DNA of 64,000 nucleotides from Bacteroidota bacterium (GTDB lineage Bacteria; Bacteroidota; Bacteroidia; NS11-12g; UBA955): NCBI GenBank assembly GCA_016787485.1, contig JAEUUL010000008.1, positions 1 to 64,000 of the forward strand, read 5' to 3'. Shown piece by piece: positions 44,765 to 53,959 of this stretch (position 1 is its first letter; each line of letters starts with the position of its first letter). The notes under the pieces were generated by a model. It saw only the letters and a program-made list of their open reading frames with translations, ran no database searches and was not told where the DNA came from. The position numbers and the translations under genes were made by a program.

Positions 44765-44938
44765 CGTGATTTATTTATTTTGAATCTGTACAAATAGTTA
44801 TCATGCCAAATTTCTGTTGAAACAAATGTACAACGATAAACCTAAAAATACTGTGACCAGTGCACATAAACAATTACATTTCTGTCGTTTATCAATAAAT
44901 CAAAACCACTCATACAGCAACGAATGGTTTTTACAAAC

Positions 44939-44970
44939 AAAAAGCCCCTGCAGGATTGCAGGGGCTTTTT
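44939..44970 (-). terminator. Rho-independent terminator of the SprB-repeat adhesin gene
   Basis: Perfect 14-bp stem AAAAAGCCCCTGCA (44939-44952) / TGCAGGGGCTTTTT (44957-44970) with a 4-nt loop, downstream of the adhesin stop on the minus strand. The rest of the gap to the kinase gene (44765-44938) is AT-rich with no other feature. Confidence 0.9.
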
Positions 44971-44988
44971 GTATAGTGATTGAAAAAA

Positions 44989-47900
44989 TTACTTAAGCAC
45001 AACCAGTTTTCTGGTAATGACACTTCCTTCCACTTCTACCTGCACGAAGTAGGTACCTTCGGCAAACAGGGTGGTATTGAGCTCAGCTACCGCACGATCC
45101 GGAGTTGCTGTGTAAACAACGCGGCCGGTGGTATTCATTACCTGAATTCTGCGGATGGCATATCCGGCAACTTCTACCACGGCTTTGTCATTGGCAGGGT
45201 TGGGATAAAGTTTCAATGTGCTGTTCAGGGCAGCAATGTCTGCTACACCGGTAGAATTGCTCACGGTAAACTGAGTAGAAGTTACACACTTGTTGGCATC
45301 TGTAATGATGACAGTGTATACACCCGGAGTGAGGTTTGACAAGTCTTCGGTAATGTCTCCGTTGCTCCAGCTGAACTGGTAGGGAGTTACACCGCCGGTT
45401 ACTGTCAGGTCGATGGCACCAGTGCTTCCGCTTGTGTTGGTCACCACGCCATTCACCACAATGGGATTTGCAGGCTGGGTAAGTGTATAGTTTTCTGTGC
45501 CCTTGCAACCATTTGCATCAGTTACAGTTACAGAGTAGCTACCGGCTTTCAGGTTGAAGTTGTCTTCAGTGGTTGCACCATTGCTCCATGCAAACTGATA
45601 AGGCCTTACGCCACCGGCAATGGTGAGGTCAATCACACCGTTGTTGCCACCGGCGCAGGATACATTGCTCACGATACCGTTGATTCCCAGTTCCTGGGGT
45701 TCGTTTACAGTTACTTTTTGGGATACGATGCAATTGTTGGCATCTTTTACATAAATGGTGTAGGTAGCACCAGCAAGGTTTGTGAACGATTTACCAGACT
45801 GCCAGGATGTACCGTTGATGCTGTACTGGTAAGCGCCTGTTCCTCCAGAAGCGTTGATGGTGATTGCACCATTGCCCTGACCGTAGCAGCTCACATCCAA
45901 CACACCCAGGATGGTAGAGATTCTGGATGGCTCGGTTACAGAGAAACTGATATTGCCAGTGCAACCTGCCGCATCGCGAACGATTACATAATAATTGCCG
46001 GCATACAGGTTATTAAAGGTTTTGTCTGACTGGAAGGTTGTGCCTCCATCTATGCTATAAGCCATCGTGCCTGCGCCACCCACTGCATTGATGGTAACCG
46101 AACCATTGTTGGTACCGTTGCAGGTTACATTGGTTACATCTTTGGTGATGGTAAATGCATTTGGCTGGGTAATGTTAATGGTACCTGAATTTCCACGGCA
46201 ACCATTTGCGTCTTTTACGATAACCACATACGAGCCGGCTTTCAAAGCAGCAAACTGATTTGAAGTCTGCCAGTTTGTACCGTTCAGGCTATACTGCAGT
46301 GTACCGGTACCACCCGAAGTGGAGTTGATTGTGATAGAACCATCGTTGCCACCGTTGCAGGCCACATTGGTGCTGCTGATACCGGTGATGCTGGGTCCGT
46401 TGCTGTCTTTGATTTCTACAGCCACCACAGTTTGGCAACCTGCACCGTCGCGGATGAGGACATAATAAGTACCTGCTGTGAGGTTGCTGAAATTGCCTGA
46501 ACCCTGCCAGTTTACACCATCCATGCTATAGGTATAACCTGAACCTGAACCACCGCTTGCAGTTACACCCAGACTTCCGTTGGCATTGCTGCAGGTAGAG
46601 TTTGTGGTGTTGCTGGTTGCAGTAATCGCAGAAGGCTCAGTGATGGTTGCAGAAGCAGTGTCTGTGCAGCCATGGTTGTCATAAACCATCACTTTGTAGT
46701 TTCCGGCTGCCAGGTCGGAAAACTGTCCGGTAGGCTGATAATCACCACCATTCAGGCTATAGGCATAAGAAGGGGTTCCACCGGTTGCAACAGCAAGGAT
46801 ACTGCCGCTGGTGGATTTGTTGCACTGTGCGTTTGTGATGGTCAGGTTGGTCACAATATCTGCGGGTTGAATCACAGAAACACTGGATGAAGCCTGACAA
46901 TTGGCAATATCTTTCACATATACGGTATAGGTTCCGGCTTTCAGGCCAGTGAAATCGGGTGAAGACTGGAAATTGGTACCGTTTACGCTGTAGGCAAATT
47001 TGCCGATACCACCAATGGTATTGAGGAAGTGAATTTCACCGTCAGATCCGTTGAAACAATTGACTGCATTTGTGCTGTTGGCAAAGGATATTTTACCGGG
47101 TTGTTTGATCTCGATGGTTTTTCCACTAGTGCAACCCGCAGCGTCTTTCACGAGTGCTTCGTATGTGCCTGCGGCCAGGTTGGCGAACGCACCGCTGGAC
47201 TGGAAGGATGTGCCACCATTGATACTGAACTGATGTGCTCCGGTGCCGCCGCTGGCGGTGAGTGAAATGCTGCCGTCGTTACCGCCAAAACAACTCACAT
47301 TTGTGAAACTGGCAACTGTAAGCACGGGAGAACTGCTGTTGTTTACATTTACATTGGTCATGGCAAGGCAACCATTGGCATCCTTGGCAGTTACCACATA
47401 TGCACCGGCAGCAAGTCCGGTAAATGAGCCGCTGGACTGGTATGAACCGGTACCCAAACGGTAAGTAATCGAACCGGCTCCTCCGCCTGCTGCAGCCAGA
47501 ATTGAACCATCGGAAGCGCCGCAGGCAGCATTGCTGCTTGCTACACTTGTGAAGGCCACGGGAGTAGGTTGTGTAATGGTAAATGTGTTGGTGGCAATGC
47601 AACCCAATGCATCTTTTACATATACGGTGTAATTGCCGGCTTTAAGGTTTGAGAAGGCAGCACCTGACTGGTATGTTACGCCGTCGAGACTGTATGAATA
47701 AGGAGTAGCACCTCCGGAACCAACGGCTGAGATGCTGCCATTGGTAAGACCATTGCAGGACACATTGGTAAGACCGGTGGTGGATGCAGCCAGACCTACA
47801 GAAATTTTAACTGACCAGGTATCTCTGGTCACGGTGTTCCAACCGTGCACGGTGCAGATAAGCTTTGCTGTGTAAGCACCTGCGGAAGTGTAGGTATGTG

Positions 47901-48684
47901 TAGGACTCGCAGCATTAGATACAGCCGATCCATCACCAAAATCCCAGGTATAATATTTATTGGAACCGGCATATTTATACCATCCTATGGTATTGAACAT
48001 GCTGTCCATGGTAAAGTCAGAACCATTTGTAAATGAAACCGTAGTGCTTGTAGTTGCACATTGTGTGCTAACCGAGAATTTTGAGGTAACATCGTGCGAC
48101 ATGCGGGGAATGAGATAGAAATCTCCGTCTTTGGAAAAACTACTCATGGCACTTGCCCAGTTGCCTCCGGTAGAAGTACCGGCTAAAGAAGCCAAATCGG
48201 CACCGCGGCCTTCTCCGTTGCCTGTGTATTTCACCTGAAAGGCGCCAGCTCCTGTGCGCAACGAAACGCCAATTGCGAAATCAGCACTTACGGTTACACC
48301 GCCACTGAAAGCCACTTCAATATAGCCAGGGCCACCCGATCCGGTATTGTACAGGAAATTCCACCAGAAATCGTCTACATATGCGAGTGTAGATGTGGGA
48401 CGGCCCTTGCTGTCTACATTAAACACGGAAATGCGGATGGGAACACCCACGATTCCTGTGTTGTTTCCATAAACGCGTACACGTCCTACCCTACCCGGTC
48501 CTGAGTAATGATAGGTCTGAGAAGCGCGTTCCTCATACCCGTTTGTAAGTGTTACATAACCGGTTCCTCCGGTGTTCTTGGATTCGACATACGCATTCCA
48601 GTCTGTGCAGACCTTTTGCGCATTCAATTTTACCACCGTTAAGAATAGAAACGGCAGGAGCAGTTGTAAAAATTTCGTTTTCAT
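44989..48684 (-). CDS. Giant secreted SprB-repeat adhesin with PKD and T9SS sorting domain
   Basis: 1231 aa. The signal peptide (MKTKFLQLLLPFLFLTVVKLNAQ) is followed by an N-terminal beta-sandwich (~25-200) and a PKD domain (~235-300, 'YYTWDFGDGSAVSNAASPTHTYTSAGAYTAKL'). About ten SprB-type repeats, each near 85-90 aa, come next; they have the pattern 'V-x-C-x-G-G-x-x-G-S-I' to 'L-x-A-G-x-Y-x-V-x-V-x-D-A-x-G-C'. A type-A T9SS domain ends the protein ('LKLYPNPANDKAVVEVAGY...GTYFVQVEVEGSVITRKLVVLK'). The repeats form Ig-like domains, each with one or two Cys. It is probably a cell-surface adhesin or motility adhesin. Confidence 0.9.
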   Translation of the reverse strand: MKTKFLQLLLPFLFLTVVKLNAQKVCTDWNAYVESKNTGGTGYVTLTNGYEERASQTYHYSGPGRVGRVRVYGNNTGIVGVPIRISVFNVDSKGRPTSTLAYVDDFWWNFLYNTGSGGPGYIEVAFSGGVTVSADFAIGVSLRTGAGAFQVKYTGNGEGRGADLASLAGTSTGGNWASAMSSFSKDGDFYLIPRMSHDVTSKFSVSTQCATTSTTVSFTNGSDFTMDSMFNTIGWYKYAGSNKYYTWDFGDGSAVSNAASPTHTYTSAGAYTAKLICTVHGWNTVTRDTWSVKISVGLAASTTGLTNVSCNGLTNGSISAVGSGGATPYSYSLDGVTYQSGAAFSNLKAGNYTVYVKDALGCIATNTFTITQPTPVAFTSVASSNAACGASDGSILAAAGGGAGSITYRLGTGSYQSSGSFTGLAAGAYVVTAKDANGCLAMTNVNVNNSSSPVLTVASFTNVSCFGGNDGSISLTASGGTGAHQFSINGGTSFQSSGAFANLAAGTYEALVKDAAGCTSGKTIEIKQPGKISFANSTNAVNCFNGSDGEIHFLNTIGGIGKFAYSVNGTNFQSSPDFTGLKAGTYTVYVKDIANCQASSSVSVIQPADIVTNLTITNAQCNKSTSGSILAVATGGTPSYAYSLNGGDYQPTGQFSDLAAGNYKVMVYDNHGCTDTASATITEPSAITATSNTTNSTCSNANGSLGVTASGGSGSGYTYSMDGVNWQGSGNFSNLTAGTYYVLIRDGAGCQTVVAVEIKDSNGPSITGISSTNVACNGGNDGSITINSTSGGTGTLQYSLNGTNWQTSNQFAALKAGSYVVIVKDANGCRGNSGTINITQPNAFTITKDVTNVTCNGTNNGSVTINAVGGAGTMAYSIDGGTTFQSDKTFNNLYAGNYYVIVRDAAGCTGNISFSVTEPSRISTILGVLDVSCYGQGNGAITINASGGTGAYQYSINGTSWQSGKSFTNLAGATYTIYVKDANNCIVSQKVTVNEPQELGINGIVSNVSCAGGNNGVIDLTIAGGVRPYQFAWSNGATTEDNFNLKAGSYSVTVTDANGCKGTENYTLTQPANPIVVNGVVTNTSGSTGAIDLTVTGGVTPYQFSWSNGDITEDLSNLTPGVYTVIITDANKCVTSTQFTVSNSTGVADIAALNSTLKLYPNPANDKAVVEVAGYAIRRIQVMNTTGRVVYTATPDRAVAELNTTLFAEGTYFVQVEVEGSVITRKLVVLK
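45260..47775 (-). repeat. Tandem SprB-type domain repeats inside the adhesin gene
   Basis: Ten repeat units begin with a Cys motif (VSCNGLTNGS, AACGASDGS, VSCFGGNDGS, VNCFNGSDGE, AQCNKSTSGS, STCSNANGS, VACNGGNDGS, VTCNGTNNGS, VSCYGQGNGA, VSCAGGNNGV). A shortened eleventh has lost the Cys (TNTSGSTGA). Units differ in sequence but keep a similar length (about 255 to 270 nt each); the last two units switch to a 'PYQF(A/S)WSNG' core. Confidence 0.8.
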
Positions 48685-49061
48685 TTGGATTTAGTTTAGG
48701 TATTTGCCTTTTGGCCTTACAAAGTTGATTTGAGATAAATCGGCGAATACTGACAATTGTCATACATTGTGGTGTTAGAAGTCAAAATACAGATATGAAT
48801 ACAATCTATATAATTAATATATAATTACTTATAAATGCGAGAAAGAGTCCGCCCTCGCTGCTGAACCTTTACAAAACAGCTTATTTGTATTGATTATAAA
48901 TACTTTTTTTTTGTTGAAATTCCATTCAATTCCACCTGTATTTTTTTTATACAATTATGTAACCTGAATCACTGAGGGGCGGATTTTGTTCCGCTGAAAA
49001 AAGAAGAACTTTCTTATAAACAGATATGCCATTTGGGCAGAACCATTTCAATGTCGTGTGA
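48685..49061. other. AT-rich intergenic region between divergent envelope genes
   Basis: About 380 nt between the adhesin (minus) and a barrel gene (plus). Very AT-rich, with T-runs and TATATAATTAATATATAATTA-like stretches at ~48810-48830. I see no ORF of note or RNA structure. The gene-proximal part on the adhesin side has CAACTTTG at a promoter-like place, a weak match to TAnnTTTG. Confidence 0.5.
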
Positions 49062-49092
49062 TTTGAATTTTAAAATGCTTAGGGTAGATTTG
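49062..49092 (+). promoter_or_regulatory. Complete Bacteroidota promoter TTTG-N19-TAGATTTG
   Basis: -33 TTTG (49062-49065), 19-nt spacer and -7 TAGATTTG (49085-49092), an exact match to the Bacteroidota consensus. It ends 5 nt before the ATG at 49098. Confidence 0.75.
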
Positions 49093-49097
49093 CTCCA

Positions 49098-49838
49098 ATG
49101 TTTGTCAATATCAGATATCTGATTTTATGGTTTTTTTTAACCATAAATGTCAATCAAAGTGTATCAGCGGGTGAACTGCCGAGGTATGCGATAGCTACAA
49201 ATCTTTTCAACCCCATTCTTTTAAAAAGCTTTCCGGTGGCAGTATACCTGCGTACACAGACGATCATGCATATGGTCAGGTACTGCCATTTTACACCCCA
49301 GACTACGGGTACTTTTTATGATCTGGTCGCAGTAAATTCAGGATTGAACGATGGTAAGGGAAAAGAAATTGCTCTGAAAACAAGTGGAGGAAACGAGTGG
49401 GGGTATGGGTTTTCCGCCCTGATTACTGGCGGACAAGGCAAAGCTATGATGGCAGAAGGCACGGTTGCGGCCCCCTATATCGGTGGATATGTTTCGCGTT
49501 CGGCCTGGAATTTGGCAACCACCGGATATCTCATTCGCGAACCTTCCGGAGGGGCCGCGTACAATCAGGATTTATCCGGCAAATGCAGGTTTGCGAATAT
49601 CCGCGCAACTGTGGGTTTTATGCTGATGATGAAAAAAGGTCTTTTTCTGGACATGAATTTTCAGGCAGGAGTGCGAATGAAAAATCTGGCATTTAATGAA
49701 AAAAGAACGGGGAGTTCAGAACCCTACGGTTTTTCCAACACGGTCTTCGACAGTCCGTACCTGCAGGAAAAAGACTGGACTGCTGGCAAACTGTATCCCA
49801 GCATCAGAGGAGATTTCAGATTCGGGCTGGCATTCTAA
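49098..49838 (+). CDS. Exported protein, probable small outer-membrane barrel
   Basis: 246 aa. The N-terminus MFVNIRYLILWFFLTINVNQSVSAGELP looks like a signal peptide. The body has alternating aromatic strands ('LILLKSFPVAVYLRT', 'IRATVGFMLMMKKGLFLDMNFQAGVRMKNLAF') and ends 'GDFRFGLAF' with a C-terminal Phe. It resembles DUF3575-like 8-strand barrels. Function unknown. Its stop overlaps by 4 nt the stop of the convergent lepB-like gene. Confidence 0.7.
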   Translation: MFVNIRYLILWFFLTINVNQSVSAGELPRYAIATNLFNPILLKSFPVAVYLRTQTIMHMVRYCHFTPQTTGTFYDLVAVNSGLNDGKGKEIALKTSGGNEWGYGFSALITGGQGKAMMAEGTVAAPYIGGYVSRSAWNLATTGYLIREPSGGAAYNQDLSGKCRFANIRATVGFMLMMKKGLFLDMNFQAGVRMKNLAFNEKRTGSSEPYGFSNTVFDSPYLQEKDWTAGKLYPSIRGDFRFGLAF

Positions 49839-50578
49839 TCTGCATTCAGGGGTCTGCTGATTGCGTCATCGGCATCCACAAATCCCCAGAAACGGGAATC
49901 AAGGGAATTATCCCGGTTGTCTCCCAGCACGAAATATTTTCCCTGAGGCACCTTCACCGGACCAAACTGCATAGAGTTCCAGGGTTTCCTCCAGAAAGAA
50001 GAAACCATTTCATCTGAAATCACTGGTTTAGTCATGGGTTTCAGGTTTAATTTCCTGCAGACTTCCCCTTCAGGATCCAGATGAACCATATACATTTTGG
50101 GAGCAGTTGCTTGTCCGGCAGCATTAAACGCCGGCAACGGATGAGGCCCGTCATAAAGCGGGTTTGACTCTTCTTCCGGATTATAACGCAGCAACCCGCT
50201 GTGTTTCTGTACAACCGAATCTGCAATAACAAAGGCCCTGTTCAGCCGGTAGTTGCGCATTTCAGAATGGCCATTGATAAACAGGTTCCCATTCTTTATC
50301 TCCACTTCATCTCCGGGCAAACCCACCAATCGCTGTATATACACTTCCCGGCCAACTGCTTCATCACCTGCTTGTACCGGACGATAAAATATCAGGTATT
50401 TTCCCCTTTGCGGAGAAAGCCACCCGGCACAAATCAAATAATCGCCTGGATGCAGATTCGGTTCATTTCCGGGTGTAGGGATACGGTACAGATTCCACAC
50501 ACCGGCTATCCGAAGAATAAAAACCAACAAAAGCAGTACTCCAAATGCAATGAAATATTTGTGAAGAGGCTTTTTCAC
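49835..50578 (-). CDS. Signal peptidase I family protein lacking the catalytic Ser-Lys dyad
   Basis: 247 aa, one N-terminal TM helix (~8-25) and an S26 fold. The Ser box, normally (I/V)P(S)xSM/NEPTL, reads [14 protein letters not shown]: Gly stands where the nucleophile Ser should be. The Lys box, normally Y(V/I)KRxIGLPGD, reads [11 protein letters not shown]: Gln replaces the general base. The structural motif '[16 protein letters not shown]' is intact. Both changes are clear in the DNA. It is therefore a likely pseudoenzyme or has a changed function, and the cell needs another LepB. Starts at GTG 50578, 4 nt after a TATCCTTG box; divergent from fumC. Confidence 0.85.
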   Translation of the reverse strand: MKKPLHKYFIAFGVLLLLVFILRIAGVWNLYRIPTPGNEPNLHPGDYLICAGWLSPQRGKYLIFYRPVQAGDEAVGREVYIQRLVGLPGDEVEIKNGNLFINGHSEMRNYRLNRAFVIADSVVQKHSGLLRYNPEEESNPLYDGPHPLPAFNAAGQATAPKMYMVHLDPEGEVCRKLNLKPMTKPVISDEMVSSFWRKPWNSMQFGPVKVPQGKYFVLGDNRDNSLDSRFWGFVDADDAISRPLNAD

Positions 50579-50582
50579 ATTG

Positions 50583-50590
50583 CAAGGATA
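50583..50590 (-). promoter_or_regulatory. Variant -7 box TATCCTTG for the signal-peptidase-like gene
   Basis: On the minus strand TATCCTTG (one change from TAnnTTTG) ends 4 nt before the GTG start codon. The gap to fumC is short and holds divergent promoters. Confidence 0.4.
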
Positions 50591-50644
50591 GTTCTTTTCC
50601 GAAAACCCACCGAAAGCAGGCTTCGGTAATCGGCCGATATCCTG

Positions 50645-50652
50645 TAATTTCG
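50645..50652 (+). promoter_or_regulatory. Variant -7 box TAATTTCG for fumC
   Basis: TAATTTCG ends 9 nt before the fumC ATG. TTCG at 50622-50625, 19 nt upstream, is a variant of the -33 TTTG. The same -7 variant precedes the nucleotide-sugar dehydrogenase gene. Confidence 0.4.
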
Positions 50653-50661
50653 CCCCATATT

Positions 50662-52074
50662 ATGGCAGACTACCGCATAGAACACGATACCATGGGCGAG
50701 GTAAAAGTGCCCGCCGACCGTTACTGGGGAGCTCAGACCGAACGGAGCAGAAACAACTTCCGCATTGGTCCTGAAGGCAGCATGCCTGTAGAAATCATAC
50801 GTGCTTTTGGCGTATTGAAAAAATGCGCTGCAATGGCAAACCATCAGTTGGGTGTGCTGTCTGCAGAAAAAAAAGACATGATTGTGCAGGTGTGTGACGA
50901 AATCATTGAGGGCAGACTCGACAAGGAATTCCCGCTGGTGATCTGGCAAACAGGAAGCGGCACACAAAGCAATATGAATGTAAATGAGGTAATTGCCAAC
51001 CGTGCACATGTGCTGAACGGCGGAAGTCTTACGGATGCGAACAAAGTGCTGCACCCCAACGACGATGTGAATAAAAGCCAGAGCAGCAATGACACATTCC
51101 CCACAGCTATGAGTATTGCCGTTTTTCAGCAGGTTGTGGATTATACCCTTCCCGGCCTGCAGGCACTGAAAACCACACTGAAGCACAAAGCCAGGGAATT
51201 TAAAAATATTGTTAAAATAGGCCGCACCCATTTTATGGATGCCACTCCCCTTACCCTGGGACAAGAGTTCAGCGGGTATGTAGCCCAACTTGAAAATGGA
51301 ATAGCTGCACTGAACCGCGCCATGGAACCTGCGCGAGAGCTTGCCCTGGGCGGTACGGCGGTGGGCACCGGACTGAATACCCCCAAAGGATACAGCGAAC
51401 TGGTGGCAAAGCTCATCGCAGAAGAAACCGGGCTTCCGCTGGTTACAGCCAATAACAAATTTGAGGCCCTGGCAGCACACGACGCCATGGTAGAATTGCA
51501 CGGAGCCATCAAACGTTGTGCAGTGAGCTGTTTTAAAATCGCAAACGACATCCGCATGCTCAGCAGCGGTCCGCGCAGTGGCATAGGTGAAATTTACATT
51601 CCGGAAAATGAGCCCGGCTCATCCATTATGCCCGGCAAAGTGAATCCTACCCAACCCGAAGCACTTACCATGGTTTGTGCCCAGGTCATGGGGAATGATG
51701 TGGCTGTGTCTTTTGCCGGATCACAAGGACATTTTGAACTGAATGTGTACAAACCTGTAATAGCTGCAAACCTGCTTCAAAGTGCCCGATTGTTGGGCCA
51801 GGCCTGCCTGAGTTTTGATATCAACTGCGCGCAGGGAATCGAAGCCAATGAAGGCAATATACAAAAACTGGTAGACCAGAGTCTGATGCTGGTAACTGCG
51901 CTGAATACCCACATTGGATATGAGAACGCCGCGAAGATTGCCAAAACAGCCCACAAGGAAAACAGCACCCTGAAGGAAACAGCCATTAAACTGGGTTTAC
52001 TTACCGCAGAGCAATTTGATGCATGGGTTGTACCGGGCAGTATGGTGGGCAATCCGGATGAAAGTGTGAAATAA
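50662..52074 (+). CDS. fumC: Class II fumarate hydratase
   Basis: 470 aa. The aspartase/fumarase fold has '[17 protein letters not shown]', '[20 protein letters not shown]', and the signature '[20 protein letters not shown]' with the catalytic Ser. Start [29 protein letters not shown]. It converts fumarate and malate in the TCA cycle without an iron-sulfur cluster. Single-gene unit with a terminator downstream. Confidence 0.97.
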   Translation: MADYRIEHDTMGEVKVPADRYWGAQTERSRNNFRIGPEGSMPVEIIRAFGVLKKCAAMANHQLGVLSAEKKDMIVQVCDEIIEGRLDKEFPLVIWQTGSGTQSNMNVNEVIANRAHVLNGGSLTDANKVLHPNDDVNKSQSSNDTFPTAMSIAVFQQVVDYTLPGLQALKTTLKHKAREFKNIVKIGRTHFMDATPLTLGQEFSGYVAQLENGIAALNRAMEPARELALGGTAVGTGLNTPKGYSELVAKLIAEETGLPLVTANNKFEALAAHDAMVELHGAIKRCAVSCFKIANDIRMLSSGPRSGIGEIYIPENEPGSSIMPGKVNPTQPEALTMVCAQVMGNDVAVSFAGSQGHFELNVYKPVIAANLLQSARLLGQACLSFDINCAQGIEANEGNIQKLVDQSLMLVTALNTHIGYENAAKIAKTAHKENSTLKETAIKLGLLTAEQFDAWVVPGSMVGNPDESVK

Positions 52075-52104
52075 AAATCCACAGTTAAGAACTGACAGAT
52101 TGAT

Positions 52105-52135
52105 AAAAAAAGGAGCCTTACAGCTCCTTTTTTTT
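52105..52135 (+). terminator. Rho-independent terminator of fumC
   Basis: Stem AAAAAAAGGAGC (52105-52116) / GCTCCTTTTTTT (52123-52134) with a 6-nt loop and T-run, 30 nt after the fumC stop. Confidence 0.88.
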
Positions 52136-52170
52136 GTATGCACTTTGCAGCTGTTATTTGCAATCTGAAA

Positions 52171-52995
52171 ATGTATACACTACAATCCAGGGGGAGGCTG
52201 CTGGTGCTGGACAAACCCAAAGTGATGGGGATTCTGAACCTGACACCAGACTCGTTTTATAAACAGAGCCGGGCCGCAACAGATCAGGTCGTAGAAATGG
52301 CAGGGCAAATGCTTGAACAGGGAGCCACCATTCTAGATCTCGGCGGACAAAGCAGCAGACCCGGTTCTGAAAGGATATGTGCGGATCAGGAGGGAGAAAG
52401 GGTATGGCCGGCGACAGAAGCAGTGCGGGCAGCATTTCCTGATGCCTGGCTGAGTGTGGACACCTACCATGCTGCTGTTGCGGAACAGGCCATCCGGCTG
52501 GGAGCAGACATCATCAATGATATCTCGGCAGGAGACGATGATCCGGAAATGTTGCCATTGGTTGCAAGGGAACAGGTACCCTTCATCGCCATGCACAAAC
52601 AAGGCAAGCCGGAGACAATGCAACAGAATCCGGAATATAAAGATGTTACACTGGAGGTACTCTCCTACTTCAGGGAAAAGAAAATTCAGCTGGAATCAAT
52701 GGGCATATACGATTGGGTACTGGATCCCGGATTCGGATTTGGCAAAAGCCTTGAACACAATTATACCCTGTTTCAAAACCTGGAAACGTTTCAACTGTTT
52801 GACCGCCCTGTGCTGGTGGGAGTTTCCCGAAAAGGGATGATACAGAAAGTACTGGGTGTGGATGCAAATCATGCACTGAACGGCACCACCGCCCTGCATA
52901 TGGCAGCCCTGATGAAAAAAGCTTCCATTCTGAGGGTGCACGATGTAAGAGAAGCCACAGAGTGCATTACATTGTTCTTAAAACTTGAATCCTGA
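52171..52995 (+). CDS. folP: Dihydropteroate synthase
   Basis: About 274 aa TIM barrel. It has 'KPKVMGILNLTPDSFYKQSR' (pterin-binding signature I), 'GATILDLGGQSSRPGSE' (signature II), 'INDISAGDDDPEML', 'WVLDPGFGFGKSLEHN' and 'PVLVGVSRKGMI'. It joins DHPPP and p-aminobenzoate, the sulfonamide target. Start: ATG 52171 gives the usual length; an upstream in-frame ATG at 52138 would follow directly on the fumC terminator T-run and is less likely. It may sit with the small ORF and rpe downstream but has its own terminator-bounded unit. Confidence 0.93.
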   Translation: MYTLQSRGRLLVLDKPKVMGILNLTPDSFYKQSRAATDQVVEMAGQMLEQGATILDLGGQSSRPGSERICADQEGERVWPATEAVRAAFPDAWLSVDTYHAAVAEQAIRLGADIINDISAGDDDPEMLPLVAREQVPFIAMHKQGKPETMQQNPEYKDVTLEVLSYFREKKIQLESMGIYDWVLDPGFGFGKSLEHNYTLFQNLETFQLFDRPVLVGVSRKGMIQKVLGVDANHALNGTTALHMAALMKKASILRVHDVREATECITLFLKLES

Positions 52996-53027
52996 CTGCA
53001 CAATCCTCCGGGAATTTCCCTGAAAAA

Positions 53028-53150
53028 ATGGCAATGTTGTTCAGCCCGGAAGAAATGGGATTCTTCTATTTCAACCAGAATAAACAGCCGGCAGGAAAGT
53101 CTCAGGTAACATTTGCCATGCACGCAAGCATCACAAGATTGCAACAGTAG
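53028..53150 (+). CDS. Possible 40-aa small ORF
   Basis: ATG 53028 to TAG 53148-53150 in the 266-nt folP-rpe gap. The peptide reads MAMLFSPEEMGFFYFNQNKQ and ends in ITRLQQ. No promoter, Shine-Dalgarno or known family. It is the only ORF of interest in this gap; the rest (53151-53249) shows nothing. Confidence 0.25.
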   Translation: MAMLFSPEEMGFFYFNQNKQPAGKSQVTFAMHASITRLQQ

Positions 53151-53249
53151 GGAATCTGAATTTCTTAAAGCCTTTTCCATTCTTTTTGCAATTTCGGGTC
53201 CTAAGGCATTTTTCCCAATCCTCCTGTCCATCGCTTAGTATATAATTCC

Positions 53250-53257
53250 TAACTTTG
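53250..53257 (+). promoter_or_regulatory. -7 promoter box TAACTTTG for rpe
   Basis: TAACTTTG fits TAnnTTTG and ends only 4 nt before the rpe ATG (53262), the tightest case in the window. The transcript would be leaderless. Confidence 0.6.
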
Positions 53258-53261
53258 CCCT

Positions 53262-53936
53262 ATGTCTGCCATCATTGCTCCCAGCGTATTGTCTGCCGAT
53301 TTCGGCAACCTGCAGCGCGATATTGAAATGATCAACAACAGCCAGGCTGGCTGGTTTCATGTGGACATCATGGACGGTGTTTTTGTTCCCAACATGTCCT
53401 TTGGGTTTCCGGTGATGAAGGTGTTGAAAGAACAGGCAACCAAACCGCTGGATGTGCACCTGATGATTGTTGACCCCGACAGATATATACAAAGGTTTGC
53501 CGAGCACGGCGCCCATGTACTCACGGTGCACTACGAAGCCTGCACCCACCTGCACCGCACCCTGGCTGAAATCAGGAAACAGGGCATGAAGGCAGGTGTG
53601 GCACTGAATCCGCATACCCCGGCAGCATTGCTGCAAGACATCATAGCTGATTGTGATCTGGTGCTGGTGATGAGTGTGAATCCCGGTTTTGGAGGTCAGA
53701 AGTTTATTGAAAACACCTATCAGAAAATCAGTGATGTTAAGAATCTGATATTGCAAAAAAACAGCCAGGCAGTGATTGAAGTAGATGGTGGTGTGGCCAT
53801 GGACAATGCTGCCAGACTTGCAGCCTGCGGGGCAGATGTTTTGGTAGCGGGCAATACGGTATTCAGTGCTGCCAACCCGTCGGCTATGATTACAGACCTG
53901 AGAAATAGCATAGAAACTGTAAACGTTTCTGTCTGA
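53262..53936 (+). CDS. rpe: Ribulose-phosphate 3-epimerase
   Basis: 224 aa TIM barrel. 'IAPSVLSADFGNLQRDIEMI', 'WFHVDIMDGVFVPNMSFGFPVM', 'LDVHLMIVDPDRYI', 'VNPGFGGQKFIENTYQKI', 'EVDGGVAMDNAARLAACGADVLVAGN' are the family motifs, including the metal-binding His and Asp residues. It interconverts ribulose-5-P and xylulose-5-P in the pentose phosphate pathway. Confidence 0.97.
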   Translation: MSAIIAPSVLSADFGNLQRDIEMINNSQAGWFHVDIMDGVFVPNMSFGFPVMKVLKEQATKPLDVHLMIVDPDRYIQRFAEHGAHVLTVHYEACTHLHRTLAEIRKQGMKAGVALNPHTPAALLQDIIADCDLVLVMSVNPGFGGQKFIENTYQKISDVKNLILQKNSQAVIEVDGGVAMDNAARLAACGADVLVAGNTVFSAANPSAMITDLRNSIETVNVSV

Positions 53937-53959
53937 AATTTCGTTTTTCTTTTATTCAC

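Noticed and set aside
45260-47775. CRISPR-like periodic pattern
   Set aside because: The period comes from protein repeats of about 255 to 270 nt in one long ORF; units differ in sequence and no short identical repeats with unique spacers exist.
50575-51501. 308-codon open frame antisense to fumC
   Set aside because: Entirely opposite a clear class II fumarase; His/Cys-rich shadow translation.
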